Of a stretch of DNA of 64,000 nucleotides, positions 19,274-27,954 are shown piece by piece (the first letter of the stretch is position 1; every line of letters starts with the position of its first letter). Source of the DNA: Cytobacillus sp. NJ13 (GTDB lineage: Bacteria; Bacillota; Bacilli; Bacillales; Cytobacillaceae); contig JAUCFP010000006.1 in the NCBI GenBank assembly GCA_030348385.1, positions 558,001-622,000 of the forward strand, read 5' to 3'. The notes below the pieces were generated by a model that did not search any database, was not told where the DNA came from, and saw nothing but the letters and a program-made list of their open reading frames with translations. The position numbers and the translations under genes are program-made.

Positions 19274-22200
19274 ATGGTGAAAAATATGAAAATGAAAAAG
19301 ATTATAGCAACCTCTTTATCTACGGTTTTGCTTGCATCTACCTTTCATAGTGTAAATGCAATCGATAAAACAACAAATGAAAAGACACCACCTGAGCATT
19401 CGGCCAATGTAAACAGTATTGATGGTGCTGATGAACAAAAAATCACGCTTATCACAGGTGATGTCGTTACCATTAAAAAGCTTGAAGGCGGCAAGAGTGT
19501 TATTAACGTAGAGCATGTTGACCAAAATGGTGCAGGTGCTCAAATACTGGATATTGGTGAAGAGACGTATGTTATTCCAAATTCAGCTATCCCATACTTA
19601 GCAGCTGATAAGTTGGATATGGATTTGTTTAATATAACGGAATTGATTAAAAATGGCTATGATGACAAAAGTCTTTCTTCTCTACCCATAATCGTGGAGT
19701 ACACGGAATCAAAAGGTAAAGCTGATCGACCAAAAGCTGAGCCAAAAGGCGCAAAAACGGTTCGAGTATTAGAGAGTATTAACGCTGCTGCCCTCTCTGC
19801 TTCCAAAATGGAAGCGGATACATTCTGGAAAGATGTCACACCTGAGGCTGCAGCAACAGCAAAAGCCAAATCAAACAATGCTTTGTTCGACAAGGGCATT
19901 GAAAAGATCTGGCTGGATGGCCGAGTGGAAGCCACATTAGATCAAAGTGTACCTCAGATTGGTGCGCCAGCCGTTTGGGAGTCAGGTTACACAGGTAAGG
20001 GCGTTAAGGTAGCGGTACTTGACACAGGAATCGACCCAAATCATCCTGATCTTGCGGATCAAATAGACGAGGCGAAAAGTTTCGTACCGGAAGAAACAGT
20101 TGATGATGGTAATGGTCACGGTACTCATGTCGCTTCAACAGTGCTGGGAACAGGGGCTGCTTCTGAGGGCAAGAATAAAGGAGTTGCTCCTGAGGCCCGA
20201 TTGCTCGTAGGTAAAGTGTTAAACAACAAAGGAAGTGGTATGGAGTCTTGGATCATAGACGGTATGGAATGGGCTGCAGACAACGCCAAGATTGTAAGCA
20301 TGAGTTTGGGAGGCGGGCCAAGTGACGGAACAGACCCGATGGCTCAAGCCGTAAATAGACTAAGTGAAGAAACAGGTGCCCTATTTGTTATTGCTGCCGG
20401 AAACGCAGGTTATGAAGGAGCCGTCGGTACACCAGGAACTGCTGATGCTGCTTTAACGATCGGTGCTGTGGATAAGACTGACAGGATTGCTTCTTTTACA
20501 TCAAAAGGACCTCGATATGGAGATATGGGATTGAAACCTGACCTGTCTGCACCAGGTGTTGGGATTGTTGCAGCCCGATCTGGACTAACATCAGGAAGCG
20601 GATCTTACAAGAGTCTGAGTGGTACATCCATGGCAACCCCTCATGTAGCAGGAGCAGCCGCGATTCTTCTGCAGAAGAATCCTAATTGGAATGGTACACA
20701 GCTAAAAGAAGCGTTGATGAGTACATCCAAGAAATTAAATTATTCGCCTTATCATATTGGATCAGGTCGATTAGATGTACCAGCAGCGGCATTTAGTACA
20801 GTGAGAGCAACTGGTTCAATATCGTTTGGGTTCTTCAAATGGCCAAATGATAATGCGCAATCTGTACAAAAAACAGTTACTTACACAAACGACAGCGACT
20901 CAGCTGTAACCTTAGATCTTCATGCAGATTTTAAGAATTCAAAAGGTAATTCCGCACCAAATGGTATGCTAACGGTTTCTGAGAGTCAAATTACCATTCC
21001 GGCTAACGGGGCTAAAGACGTAACCGTTACATTGAATCCACAACTTGGAGACTTAGGCACGCGTTATGAAGGACATCTAACAGCAACTGATTCTGAAGGC
21101 AAGCAAGTGGCTCATACTTCAATGGGCATGGTGAAAGAAGAAGAAAAATATCCGCTAACGTTTAACGCTACGGACCGTAATGGAAATCCTGCCCTTACGG
21201 CTGTCGCGCTTGTTAACAAAGACCTGGAAAAACCTGAATTCATTGCTGTAAACGGATCAACAGAATTACGATTACCCCCCGGCACGTATTCAGCCATGTC
21301 TTATATGTCAGTGGATACTGAAACAGATCATAGTGGTATAGCATTAGTCGGTGATCCTGAAATCAAGCTGGACGGTCCTCAAACCGTGGAACTTGATGCT
21401 CGAGAAGCAAAAGAAATTTCAGCAGAAGTACAGAATAATACAGAACCAAGCTATCAGCGCATGCAATACTACCGTTCCCTTGGCGGCAAACCATTGACTC
21501 ATTCTAATACCATGCTTCCATGGATCGATAAAATGTATGCTGTCCCAACAAAGGAAGTTAAAACAGGAGACTTCGAATATTTGACTCGCTGGCGTTTAAC
21601 GAAACCATTGCTTGAGATTAACTTTAAAGGAAAAGAATTGGATGACGTACCATTTGCAGGAAGCACAATGCTCGATGGAAAATATAACTTATTAACGGTT
21701 TATGCAGGAAAAGGGACTTCAGCAGATTATGAGCGTCTAAAAGCAAAAGGAAAAGCGGTTGTTGTAGAACGCAACAGCGAAGTTACGCCTTCTGAGCAGG
21801 CCGCTGCTGCACATGCAGCGGGTGCAAAGCTGTTGATCATCGTAAACAATGAAGATAAGGAATTCAGTGCGTTTGCAGGAAATCCGGATAGAACGGACAT
21901 CCCTCTTGCAGTTGTTGGAATCAGTAAAGGTGAAGGAGATAAAGTGATCACAGCAGCACGTTCTGGCAACATGAAACTGTTTGTTGAAGGTGAAACAAAT
22001 ACACCATATGTATATGATTTGATGGATCTTCATCAAGACCAAATTCCAAAGAATTTAAAATATGCTCCATCTAACGATGAACTCGTTAAGATCGACACGC
22101 GTTACAAATCAGACCGTGATGCACCTGGAGGAGAGTTCCGTTATGATTTGCGTCCGTATTCAAAGGGTGTTGGGGATTTACAAAAAATACAGTTGCCTTC

Positions 22201-23017
22201 TGTTCGAACAGAGTGGGTTTCAGCAGTAAAAGATACTAGATGGTATCACAAAGCAGCGGTATTAGACAGTCCATGGGAAGTTCGCCAGCCTGCAGTTACG
22301 TATGAGAAAGGACAAAGACTTCAGGAAGAATGGTTCTCTCCAGTAGTTCGTCCGCGTTTGGGTGAAGGCTATTTTCCACCTAGCCGCCAAAACAACACTT
22401 TACACTTTAATATTCCTGCTTTGGCCGATTCAGGGAATGGCTCTACAGGCGGTGAAGTATATGAAGAATCCAAAAAACATCAAACACTTAAATTGTACCA
22501 GGGAGATACCCTTGTTAGTGAAAGAAAAGGACAAGCTATGGACTTAAATACTCCATTCCCGGAAGAAAAAACGCAATACAGGTTAGTAAGTGATGTTAAG
22601 CGTGATCCGAATCGCTGGAAAACATCGTTAAGCACGCATACAGAATGGACATTCTGGTCTCAAAAAAGCGAAGAGTTTTTCGAAACTTTCCTCCCATTCT
22701 ATTCGCTGGATTATAAGGTTGAGACCGATATGAACGGTAACGCACATGCAGCACCATCGACTGCACTCGAGCTATCTGTTGCAAAACTTGATGATGTGGA
22801 GGGCTATGGAAAATTAGAGGGTGCTACATTAGAGGTTTCCTTTAATGAAGGAGAGTCATGGCAGAAAGTAAAACTTGAGCGTACTGCGTATGATCGTTGG
22901 ACTGCTAAAATTAACAATCCTAACTCAAACAAATATGTTTCCCTCCGTGCAGCCGCTTGGGATGATCAAGAAAATAAAATTTCTCAGGAAGTAATTAAGG
23001 CATATGGTTTGAGGTAA
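19274..23017 (+). CDS. Secreted S8 serine protease of the large actinobacterial-like type
   Basis: I place the start at ATG 19274 (or GTG 19277) after TGGAGGA. A longer frame from GTG 19130 has no RBS and would bury the signal peptide (KKIIATSLSTVLLASTFHSVNA). The 1247-aa product has a prodomain with ITLITGDVVT and DLFNITELIKNGYDD, motifs common in Streptomyces subtilases. The S8 domain carries Asp250 (VLDTGID), His282 (GHGTHVA) and Ser452 (GTSMATP), all intact. A long C-terminal part contains beta domains and a PA-like segment (VVVERNSEVTPSEQAAAAHAAGAKLLIIVNN, abbreviated region about 820-900). It should be an active extracellular protease. The family resemblance suggests old transfer from actinobacteria, but such genes also occur in other Bacillaceae. 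Confidence 0.9.
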   Translation: MVKNMKMKKIIATSLSTVLLASTFHSVNAIDKTTNEKTPPEHSANVNSIDGADEQKITLITGDVVTIKKLEGGKSVINVEHVDQNGAGAQILDIGEETYVIPNSAIPYLAADKLDMDLFNITELIKNGYDDKSLSSLPIIVEYTESKGKADRPKAEPKGAKTVRVLESINAAALSASKMEADTFWKDVTPEAAATAKAKSNNALFDKGIEKIWLDGRVEATLDQSVPQIGAPAVWESGYTGKGVKVAVLDTGIDPNHPDLADQIDEAKSFVPEETVDDGNGHGTHVASTVLGTGAASEGKNKGVAPEARLLVGKVLNNKGSGMESWIIDGMEWAADNAKIVSMSLGGGPSDGTDPMAQAVNRLSEETGALFVIAAGNAGYEGAVGTPGTADAALTIGAVDKTDRIASFTSKGPRYGDMGLKPDLSAPGVGIVAARSGLTSGSGSYKSLSGTSMATPHVAGAAAILLQKNPNWNGTQLKEALMSTSKKLNYSPYHIGSGRLDVPAAAFSTVRATGSISFGFFKWPNDNAQSVQKTVTYTNDSDSAVTLDLHADFKNSKGNSAPNGMLTVSESQITIPANGAKDVTVTLNPQLGDLGTRYEGHLTATDSEGKQVAHTSMGMVKEEEKYPLTFNATDRNGNPALTAVALVNKDLEKPEFIAVNGSTELRLPPGTYSAMSYMSVDTETDHSGIALVGDPEIKLDGPQTVELDAREAKEISAEVQNNTEPSYQRMQYYRSLGGKPLTHSNTMLPWIDKMYAVPTKEVKTGDFEYLTRWRLTKPLLEINFKGKELDDVPFAGSTMLDGKYNLLTVYAGKGTSADYERLKAKGKAVVVERNSEVTPSEQAAAAHAAGAKLLIIVNNEDKEFSAFAGNPDRTDIPLAVVGISKGEGDKVITAARSGNMKLFVEGETNTPYVYDLMDLHQDQIPKNLKYAPSNDELVKIDTRYKSDRDAPGGEFRYDLRPYSKGVGDLQKIQLPSVRTEWVSAVKDTRWYHKAAVLDSPWEVRQPAVTYEKGQRLQEEWFSPVVRPRLGEGYFPPSRQNNTLHFNIPALADSGNGSTGGEVYEESKKHQTLKLYQGDTLVSERKGQAMDLNTPFPEEKTQYRLVSDVKRDPNRWKTSLSTHTEWTFWSQKSEEFFETFLPFYSLDYKVETDMNGNAHAAPSTALELSVAKLDDVEGYGKLEGATLEVSFNEGESWQKVKLERTAYDRWTAKINNPNSNKYVSLRAAAWDDQENKISQEVIKAYGLR

Positions 23018-23028
23018 TATCGAGATTA

Positions 23029-23063
23029 ATAGCATACCCCTCAGCTGGTGAAGGGTATGCTAT
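23029..23063 (+). terminator. Terminator of the subtilase gene
   Basis: ATAGCATACCC/GGGTATGCTAT hairpin 11 nt after the stop codon, followed by TATATTT. Confidence 0.8.
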
Positions 23064-23202
23064 TATATTTACTAGTGTGTTAAATAGTCATAATATACTG
23101 CGAATTCAGTTGGAGTCTCATAATAAATTTGACCACTTTTAATAAAAATGTAAGGTGCAAATTTAAGTTTCATTATTAAAGTGGAAAGAGGTGTCAGGAA
23201 AC

Positions 23203-23577
23203 TTGGAAAATAAAGGAGTTCAATTGTCTGTTCATGCTTGGGAAAATTCAGAAAGTGTGAAGTTTATCATTGCGTTACTGAATAATACTGATTTTGAAAA
23301 GATTTTTATCTTTAGAACCGGTCAACAATACGATATTCACGTGCTTAATCCAGAGGGAAAAGAAGTGTATCGATACTCTAAAGGCAGATTTTTTACACAA
23401 GCAATTGAACAAGTGAATTTTGATCCTGGTGAAACCCGTAAATGGGAAGAAACTTGGGACTATAAATGTGATGGAAAACGTGTGGAGCCTGGTGAGTATA
23501 TCGTGTTGGTAACGTTAGCTGGTAATGAGGAAGGTGTAAAAACACCTATAGCAAAGAATATGTTTACCGTCTCTTAA
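23203..23577 (+). CDS. ipi: BsuPI-type intracellular proteinase inhibitor
   Basis: About 124 aa, single BsuPI domain, similar in size to B. subtilis Ipi (119 aa). Visible features are LSVHAWENSESVKFIIALLNN, RTGQQYDIHVLNPEGKEVYRYS, a W-rich stretch (RKWEETWDY) and a C-terminal PGEYIVLVTL strand. There is no signal peptide, so it acts in the cytoplasm. The known family member inhibits the cytoplasmic subtilisin IspA. I prefer TTG 23203 because AGAGGTG lies 9 nt upstream; GTG 23191 would add four residues but overlaps that RBS. It follows the subtilase but has its own upstream gap after a terminator. Its placement suggests self-protection from proteases. Confidence 0.85.
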   Translation: MENKGVQLSVHAWENSESVKFIIALLNNTDFEKIFIFRTGQQYDIHVLNPEGKEVYRYSKGRFFTQAIEQVNFDPGETRKWEETWDYKCDGKRVEPGEYIVLVTLAGNEEGVKTPIAKNMFTVS

Positions 23578-23750
23578 AAAAATATATACAGCATTTAGAC
23601 AGGTATAATCTATTTGGAATGGCTGTATAATAACAGATCCTATTAGGAATCTTTTACCTCTTTCAAGTAAATGTAATCTTTGTGCCAGAGCCACCAAAGA
23701 ACTTTCCGCAGTTGATGTGGAGTATACGAATAACACACAGGTTTTTATAA

Positions 23751-23778
23751 GTACATCTTTAGTTAACTAAAGATGTAC
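23751..23778. other. 28-bp perfect palindrome
   Basis: GTACATCTTTAGTT and its exact reverse complement, with no loop, and no T-run on either side. It could be an operator or a bidirectional cruciform. It lies between ipi and the terminator shared with guaC. Confidence 0.7.
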
Positions 23779-23820
23779 ACTTTGACAAATATTAAATAAT
23801 AACATAACCATAAAATACTA

Positions 23821-23845
23821 AAAACCCTTGCTGCGCAAGGGTTTT
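23821..23845. terminator. Bidirectional terminator downstream of guaC
   Basis: AAAACCCTTG ... CAAGGGTTTT hairpin with a short GC loop; A/T tracts on both sides suit convergent transcription of ipi (+) and guaC (-). Confidence 0.8.
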
Positions 23846-23851
23846 CGTGTA

Positions 23852-23892
23852 TGGAGCAAAGGGGGCTCGAACCCGTGACATCTACGCAGCCA
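23852..23892 (-). pseudogene. 3' tRNA-like fragment (possible attachment-site relic)
   Basis: Read on the minus strand it gives a 3' anticodon-arm-like piece, GTCACGGG, TTCGAGC (the T-loop signature), a CCCCCT arm and TTGCTCCA with an encoded CCA. Four of five T-stem pairs can form. The 5' half is missing. Fragments like this often mark where an integrating element copied a tRNA 3' end. Confidence 0.5.
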
Positions 23893-23927
23893 GAGGAAAA
23901 TCCTAATGAACAATTGAGTAGAAGGCT

Positions 23928-24911
23928 TTAATATACTTTATCGCCATTAAAAATAGAGTTTTTGACAATAACATAATCTACGTGACGAATGGAGTCTAAA
24001 GTGGTTCCACCAGCATATGAAATAGAAGATTGGAGATCTTGTTCCATTTCAGTTAACGTATCCTGTAAGGAACCTTTATGCTCAACGTACATTTTCTTAC
24101 CTTCTACGTTCTTCTTTTCACCTTTTTGATATTCAGAAGCAGAGCCAAAATATTCTTTAACAAACTTTCCATCTTTTTTGATGGTTTCTCCTGGTGATTC
24201 TTCATGTCCGGCAAAAAGGGAGCCAATCATGACCATCGATGCACCGAAACGGATTGATTTGGCTATATCACCGTGTGTTCGTATTCCACCATCAGCAATA
24301 ATCGGTTTACTTGCTGCTTTTGCACACCAACGAAGTGCTGCCAACTGCCAGCCTCCAGTCCCGAATCCTGTTTTAATTTTTGTGATACATACTTTACCAG
24401 GACCAATCCCAACTTTTGTCGCATCAGCACCGGCATTCTCAAGTTCTCGCACAGCTTCAGGAGTACCAACATTACCAGCAATGACAAAGCTCTCGGGTAG
24501 GTATTTTTTTATATGCTGAATCATATTAATGACAGCATTTGAATGACCATGTGCAATGTCGATCGTTATGAATTCAGGGGTAAGCTCTGCCTTTGCAAGC
24601 TCTTCAATGAATTGATATTCTTCTTCTTTCACTCCAACACTAATTGAAGCGTAGAAACCTTTTGCTTGTATATCCTCTACAAATGACCGCCGTTTTTCTG
24701 GCTCAAAGCGATGCATAATATAAAAATAATTATTTTCAGCAAGATAAAGGGCTATCTTTTCATCAATGATTGTTTGCATATTGGCTGGCACAACAGGAAG
24801 TTTAAATTGACGACCTCCCAGTGTCACAGTGGTATCACACTCAGAACGGCTGTTAACCACACATTTAGCAGGAATTAACTGAATATCTTCATAATCAAAT
24901 ACATTTTCCAT
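23928..24911 (-). CDS. guaC: GMP reductase
   Basis: 327 aa, nearly identical by eye to the B. subtilis GuaC pattern: [17 protein letters not shown] at the start and SIFNGDKVY at the end. It reduces GMP to IMP and ammonia with NADPH, in the cytoplasm, for purine salvage. The IMPDH/GMPR barrel shows the active-site loop [11 protein letters not shown] with Cys175, plus the phosphate-binding [11 protein letters not shown] and GSLFAGHEE motifs. ATG 24911 follows TTAGGAGTG; an upstream in-frame Met at 24956 lacks an RBS. A guanine-riboswitch-like leader lies upstream (24969-25075), so expression should respond to guanine. Confidence 0.97.
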   Translation of the reverse strand: MENVFDYEDIQLIPAKCVVNSRSECDTTVTLGGRQFKLPVVPANMQTIIDEKIALYLAENNYFYIMHRFEPEKRRSFVEDIQAKGFYASISVGVKEEEYQFIEELAKAELTPEFITIDIAHGHSNAVINMIQHIKKYLPESFVIAGNVGTPEAVRELENAGADATKVGIGPGKVCITKIKTGFGTGGWQLAALRWCAKAASKPIIADGGIRTHGDIAKSIRFGASMVMIGSLFAGHEESPGETIKKDGKFVKEYFGSASEYQKGEKKNVEGKKMYVEHKGSLQDTLTEMEQDLQSSISYAGGTTLDSIRHVDYVIVKNSIFNGDKVY

Positions 24912-24968
24912 GAAATACACTCCTAAAAGAATAATTTTAATAGTAATGTTCGTCAAAATCTTAAGGTG

Positions 24969-25075
24969 AAAAAATCCTAACTATAAATGGGTAAAGTAAA
25001 CTCACCCATTCGTAGTTAGGATTTTTAGGCTCCTAGTAGAAACTCTTAGACCATAATTCTAAGAATATACGAATG
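24969..25075 (-). promoter_or_regulatory. Guanine riboswitch (purine aptamer) with overlapping terminator, guaC leader
   Basis: On the minus strand, 25075-25007 shows the purine aptamer: P1 CATTCGTA/TACGAATG, junction TATA, P2 CTTAGA/TCTAAG with loop ATTATGG, J2/3 GTTTCTAC, P3 TAGGA/TCCTA, and J3/1 AACTACG. The J3/1 base that specifies the ligand is C, which indicates guanine. Next comes a long terminator stem (AAAAATCCTAACTACGAATG pairing with a 3' arm ending TAGTTAGGATTTTTT). Its 5' arm is the 3' part of the aptamer itself (P3 and P1 strands). Aptamer and terminator are mutually exclusive, so guanine binding should permit guaC transcription. The L3 loop departs from the consensus. Confidence 0.85.
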
Positions 25076-25412
25076 ATTTTAAATAATTTATTTAAACACA
25101 AATTTGATTATAAACGAACTTTTATTAAATGTAAACGTTTATTATTCGGATTTTCATTGAAAATTAAAAGGGATTTAAACATTATCATCAAAAAAATTGG
25201 TTTTTATAAAAGGTGGGAGGAAATTAAATCAATATATTTAATCATTTTTTGTTTTTTCCAGAGCATCGAATTTCTTCTTTGAATAACGGGGAGGATTGTG
25301 GAATAAGATTAGCAGGGTAGTTAAAAAGCAGGATGTTTATTAAAAAATGTAGAATCTCAACAGAGTTATTAGGAGATTTTTGAAACTCTAACTATTTAGG
25401 GAGGAGATTACT
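25076..25412. other. AT-rich intergenic region upstream of the guaC riboswitch
   Basis: It presumably contains the guaC promoter on the minus strand. A 69-codon plus-strand frame (25073-25282) is Lys/Ile/Phe-rich, has no RBS and overlaps the riboswitch, so I do not count it as a gene. Nothing else is recognisable. Confidence 0.5.
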
Positions 25413-25550
25413 TTGCAACGAATTGACTTGCTTTTAAACGTGCTAGATTTAACATTTGATAAAGAGAGTTGATATGCACCGTTTAAACATGCTAAAGAAG
25501 GACTTACAGCCGAACAGGCTATCTGGAAACCATCTGGAGAGATCATATAA
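25413..25550 (+). pseudogene. DinB-family protein gene, nonsense-mutated and truncated
   Basis: TTG after AGGGAGGAGA encodes QRIDLLLNVLDLTFDKES, a TGA at 25470 (TGG to TGA likely), then YAPFKHAKEGLTAEQAIWKPSGE. This is the N-terminal helix and the GLTAEQAxWKP motif of DinB/YfiT-like proteins. The remaining two-thirds of the family length is gone, and a terminator follows at once. Confidence 0.75.
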
Positions 25551-25564
25551 ATAGCCACCAAGTA

Positions 25565-25607
25565 AATACCCCTTTATTCCATTTGGAATAAAGGGGTATT
25601 TTTTTTG
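25565..25607 (+). terminator. Rho-independent terminator after the DinB remnant
   Basis: AATACCCCTTTATTCC/GGAATAAAGGGGTATT, a 16-bp perfect stem followed by eight T. Confidence 0.9.
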
Positions 25608-25765
25608 ATTAATGGTCATCGAAGAGCAGGAATAGAACCTTTTTTAGTGTTTTTAGAGATTTATGGTCATCTAAGTGTGAGAACGGAACCTGATTTTGGT
25701 ATTTTTTGAGATTGATAGTCATCAAAGAACGGAGATGGAACCCACTCCATCAGCATTTTGTGCTT
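25608..25765 (+). repeat. Three diverged direct repeats of about 61 bp
   Basis: TGGTCATC (25613), TGGTCATC (25674) and TAGTCATC (25736) each begin a unit with AAG..(C/T)GGA..(G/A)GAACC and T-rich spacers ending TTTTxGAGATT. The spacing is 61-62 bp. They lie 160-310 bp upstream of the ABC importer operon. No open frame runs through them. Confidence 0.7.
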
Positions 25766-25925
25766 ACGATCGATAAAGCATATAAGACCGAAAATGACAA
25801 ATAAACAGTGGTTTTACAAAACCTTAATATTTGATTAATGTGGAATTAACATTGTCGGATTATGATGAAACCGTAACAAACAGTAATAAAAATTAAAAAA
25901 TCCACATTAATTGGAGGAACTTTTA

Positions 25926-27038
25926 ATGAATTACACATTAAAGAAAAAAGGTTACAAGTTTATTCAAGCTATGATGTTAGGTGTAAGTGTAGTAGGACTA
26001 ACTGCTTGTGGAGCAAATAAAGAAAAAGCTGCTCCAGCTGTAAGTGATACAGAATCATTAACCTTGCAAGAAATTGAAACAAAAGCAACAGAAGAGGGAG
26101 AAATTAATAGTGTTGGTATGCCAGATTCATGGGCCAACTGGGGTGAAACGTGGACAGAAGTTACAGATAACTATACATTGAAACACACAGATACAGATTT
26201 ATCCAGTGCCGAAGAGATCGCCAAAATGGAATCTGAAAAAGAAAATGCAACTGCTGATATCGGTGATGTAGGGGTTTCCTTTGGACCAATCGCAGAACAA
26301 AAAGAATTAACGCTTCCTTATAAAACTTCCTATTGGGACGAGTTACCTGAATGGGCAAAAGATGACAATGGGGATTGGGTTGTTGGCTACCAAGGAACGA
26401 TTGCATTCTTAACGAATAAAGAGCTAGTAAAAAATCCGCCAAAATCTTGGGATGACATCTTAAATGGAGATTATAAAGTAACCGTTGGAGATGTACAGCG
26501 CGGTGCACAGAACCAAATGGCCGTTCTTGCTGCTGCGATGGCTTATGGCGGTGATGAAACAAATCTTCAGCCGGGAATTGACTTTTTTACTAAGCTTGCT
26601 AAGCAAGGCCGTCTAAGCTTAACAGATGCTAAACCAGCTAATATCGAAAAAGGAGAAGTGGAAGTGGCCTTAGTATGGGACTTCAATGCTCTTGGTTACG
26701 CTGAACAAATCAAGCGTGATCAATTTGATGTAAGCATTCCAAGTGAGGGTTCAGTAGTAAGCGGTTATGCAACAATTATTAACAAATATGCAAAGCATCC
26801 TCATGCAGCGATGGCGACTAGAGAATATATTTTAAGCGATGAAGGACAAATTAACTTGGCTAAAGGATTCGCCCGCCCGATTCGTGACGTGGAACTTCCG
26901 AAAGAAGTAGCTGAAAAAATGGTTCCAGAAGAACAGTACAAAAAGGCAAAACCTATCGAAGACTCCAAAGCTTGGGAAGAATCAGTAAAAACATTGCCAC
27001 AGGTTTGGCAGGAAGAGGTGTTAGTCCATGTCAAATAA
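25926..27038 (+). CDS. ABC transporter solute-binding lipoprotein (family 1 type)
   Basis: 370 aa, start ATG 25926 after TTGGAGGAAC. An upstream in-frame TTG (25911) lies inside the RBS. A lipobox (VVGLTAC, Cys28) anchors it to the outer face of the membrane. The mature protein has the type II periplasmic-binding fold: GMPDSWANWGET, IGDVGVSFGPIAEQ, KNPPKSWDDIL, ALVWDFNALGYAEQ and a C-terminal GYATIINKYAKHPHAA. It delivers an unknown substrate to the two permeases downstream. It overlaps the next gene, a phosphodiesterase-like enzyme, by 11 nt. Similar sets are annotated as phosphonate, iron or polyamine importers; neighbouring genes favour a phosphorylated or phosphodiester compound, by inference. 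Confidence 0.88.
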   Translation: MNYTLKKKGYKFIQAMMLGVSVVGLTACGANKEKAAPAVSDTESLTLQEIETKATEEGEINSVGMPDSWANWGETWTEVTDNYTLKHTDTDLSSAEEIAKMESEKENATADIGDVGVSFGPIAEQKELTLPYKTSYWDELPEWAKDDNGDWVVGYQGTIAFLTNKELVKNPPKSWDDILNGDYKVTVGDVQRGAQNQMAVLAAAMAYGGDETNLQPGIDFFTKLAKQGRLSLTDAKPANIEKGEVEVALVWDFNALGYAEQIKRDQFDVSIPSEGSVVSGYATIINKYAKHPHAAMATREYILSDEGQINLAKGFARPIRDVELPKEVAEKMVPEEQYKKAKPIEDSKAWEESVKTLPQVWQEEVLVHVK

Positions 27039-27861
27039 AGTAATCGCCATTGTTGTGGATGGTATGAGATATGATAAAGCATGTGAGGCCTTAGGATTTC
27101 TTCAGCATTTAGTTGAAACGAATCAGGCATCCCTTTACAAAGTGAAGTCGGAGCTTCCCAGTCTTTCCCGTCCATTGTATGAAGTGCTGTTAACAGGTAC
27201 ACCGTCATCAGTGAACGGCATTACGTCCAATCAAGCGGTTCGGCTATCTGGCGAGAAAAGTCTCTTTCATCTGACGAAAGAGAATGGTTTAAGAAACGGA
27301 TCGGCATCGTATTACTGGGTAAGCGAACTTTATAATCGTGCTCCGTTCCATTTTATTGAAGACCGTGAGCAAGAGGATCCATCCAAGCCAATTCAATACG
27401 GAAAATTTTATTGGGATGATGATTATCCAGACAGTCATGTGCTCATGGATGCAGAAGCTTTGCGAAGAAAGTATGACCCGCACTTTTTATATATCCATCC
27501 GCTTGGTGTAGATGTAAAAGGAGAAGTCTATGGTTCGGAATCGAAAGAATATCGTGAACAGATCTTAAAGATGGGTAGCATTTTGGCTCAGCTTCTGCCA
27601 ATTTGGATCAAAGAAGGCTACCACATTTTAATAACTTCTGATCATGGGATGAGTGAAACGGGCAATCATGGAGGCATAACAGATGGTGAGCGTGATGTAC
27701 CACTCTTTATGATCAGTCCAAAAGTTGAGCCTGGCGTTTATAGTGAAGTGGTTCCACAATTGGCTTTCGCACCGCTCGTTTGTGAACTTTTAAATATTGA
27801 GCCATCCAATAAAATGATTTCCTATCAATTGCCGGGTCTTAAAGGAAAAATTAGCATTTAA
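27028..27861 (+). CDS. Alkaline phosphatase superfamily hydrolase (nucleotide pyrophosphatase/phosphodiesterase-like)
   Basis: 277 aa, ATG 27028 after GGAAGAGG. It shows the metal-site pattern of the superfamily: Asp11 (VVDGMR), a Ser nucleophile in LPSLSRP (Ser45 or Ser47), an HPLGVD segment, TSDHGM and GNHGG for the second metal, and a conserved RDVPLFM strand. It lacks a signal peptide, so it should act in the cytoplasm, presumably on what the importer brings in. It sits between the binding protein and the permeases, in one operon. The substrate is unknown; phosphodiesters, sugar phosphates or phosphonates are possible. Confidence 0.82.
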   Translation: MSNKVIAIVVDGMRYDKACEALGFLQHLVETNQASLYKVKSELPSLSRPLYEVLLTGTPSSVNGITSNQAVRLSGEKSLFHLTKENGLRNGSASYYWVSELYNRAPFHFIEDREQEDPSKPIQYGKFYWDDDYPDSHVLMDAEALRRKYDPHFLYIHPLGVDVKGEVYGSESKEYREQILKMGSILAQLLPIWIKEGYHILITSDHGMSETGNHGGITDGERDVPLFMISPKVEPGVYSEVVPQLAFAPLVCELLNIEPSNKMISYQLPGLKGKISI

Positions 27862-27883
27862 ATAAGTAAAATGAAGATTGACT

Positions 27884-27920
27884 GGAATTGGTTTAACGTA
27901 CGCATGGTTAAACCAATTCC
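27884..27920 (+). promoter_or_regulatory. Intra-operon perfect hairpin between hydrolase and permease genes
   Basis: A 14-bp perfect stem (GGAATTGGTTTAAC/GTTAAACCAATTCC) with a 9-nt loop, not followed by a T-run. It lies in the non-coding gap if the permease starts at 27955. It may stabilise or tune the downstream transcript relative to the binding-protein mRNA. Confidence 0.75.
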
Positions 27921-27954
27921 CAAATTGATAGAGAACATAGAGGAGCGAGAAGTC

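Noticed and set aside
24940..24960. PurR box (GACGAACATT) upstream of guaC
   Set aside because: A single weak match without the paired inverted box. The riboswitch explains regulation better.
25073..25282. 69-codon plus-strand ORF upstream of guaC
   Set aside because: Low-complexity Lys/Ile/Phe composition, no RBS, and it overlaps the edge of the riboswitch aptamer.
27871..27954. Permease 1 starting at ATG 27871
   Set aside because: It has no RBS and the coding stretch would be a perfect palindrome. TTG 27955 has AGGAGCG at good distance.
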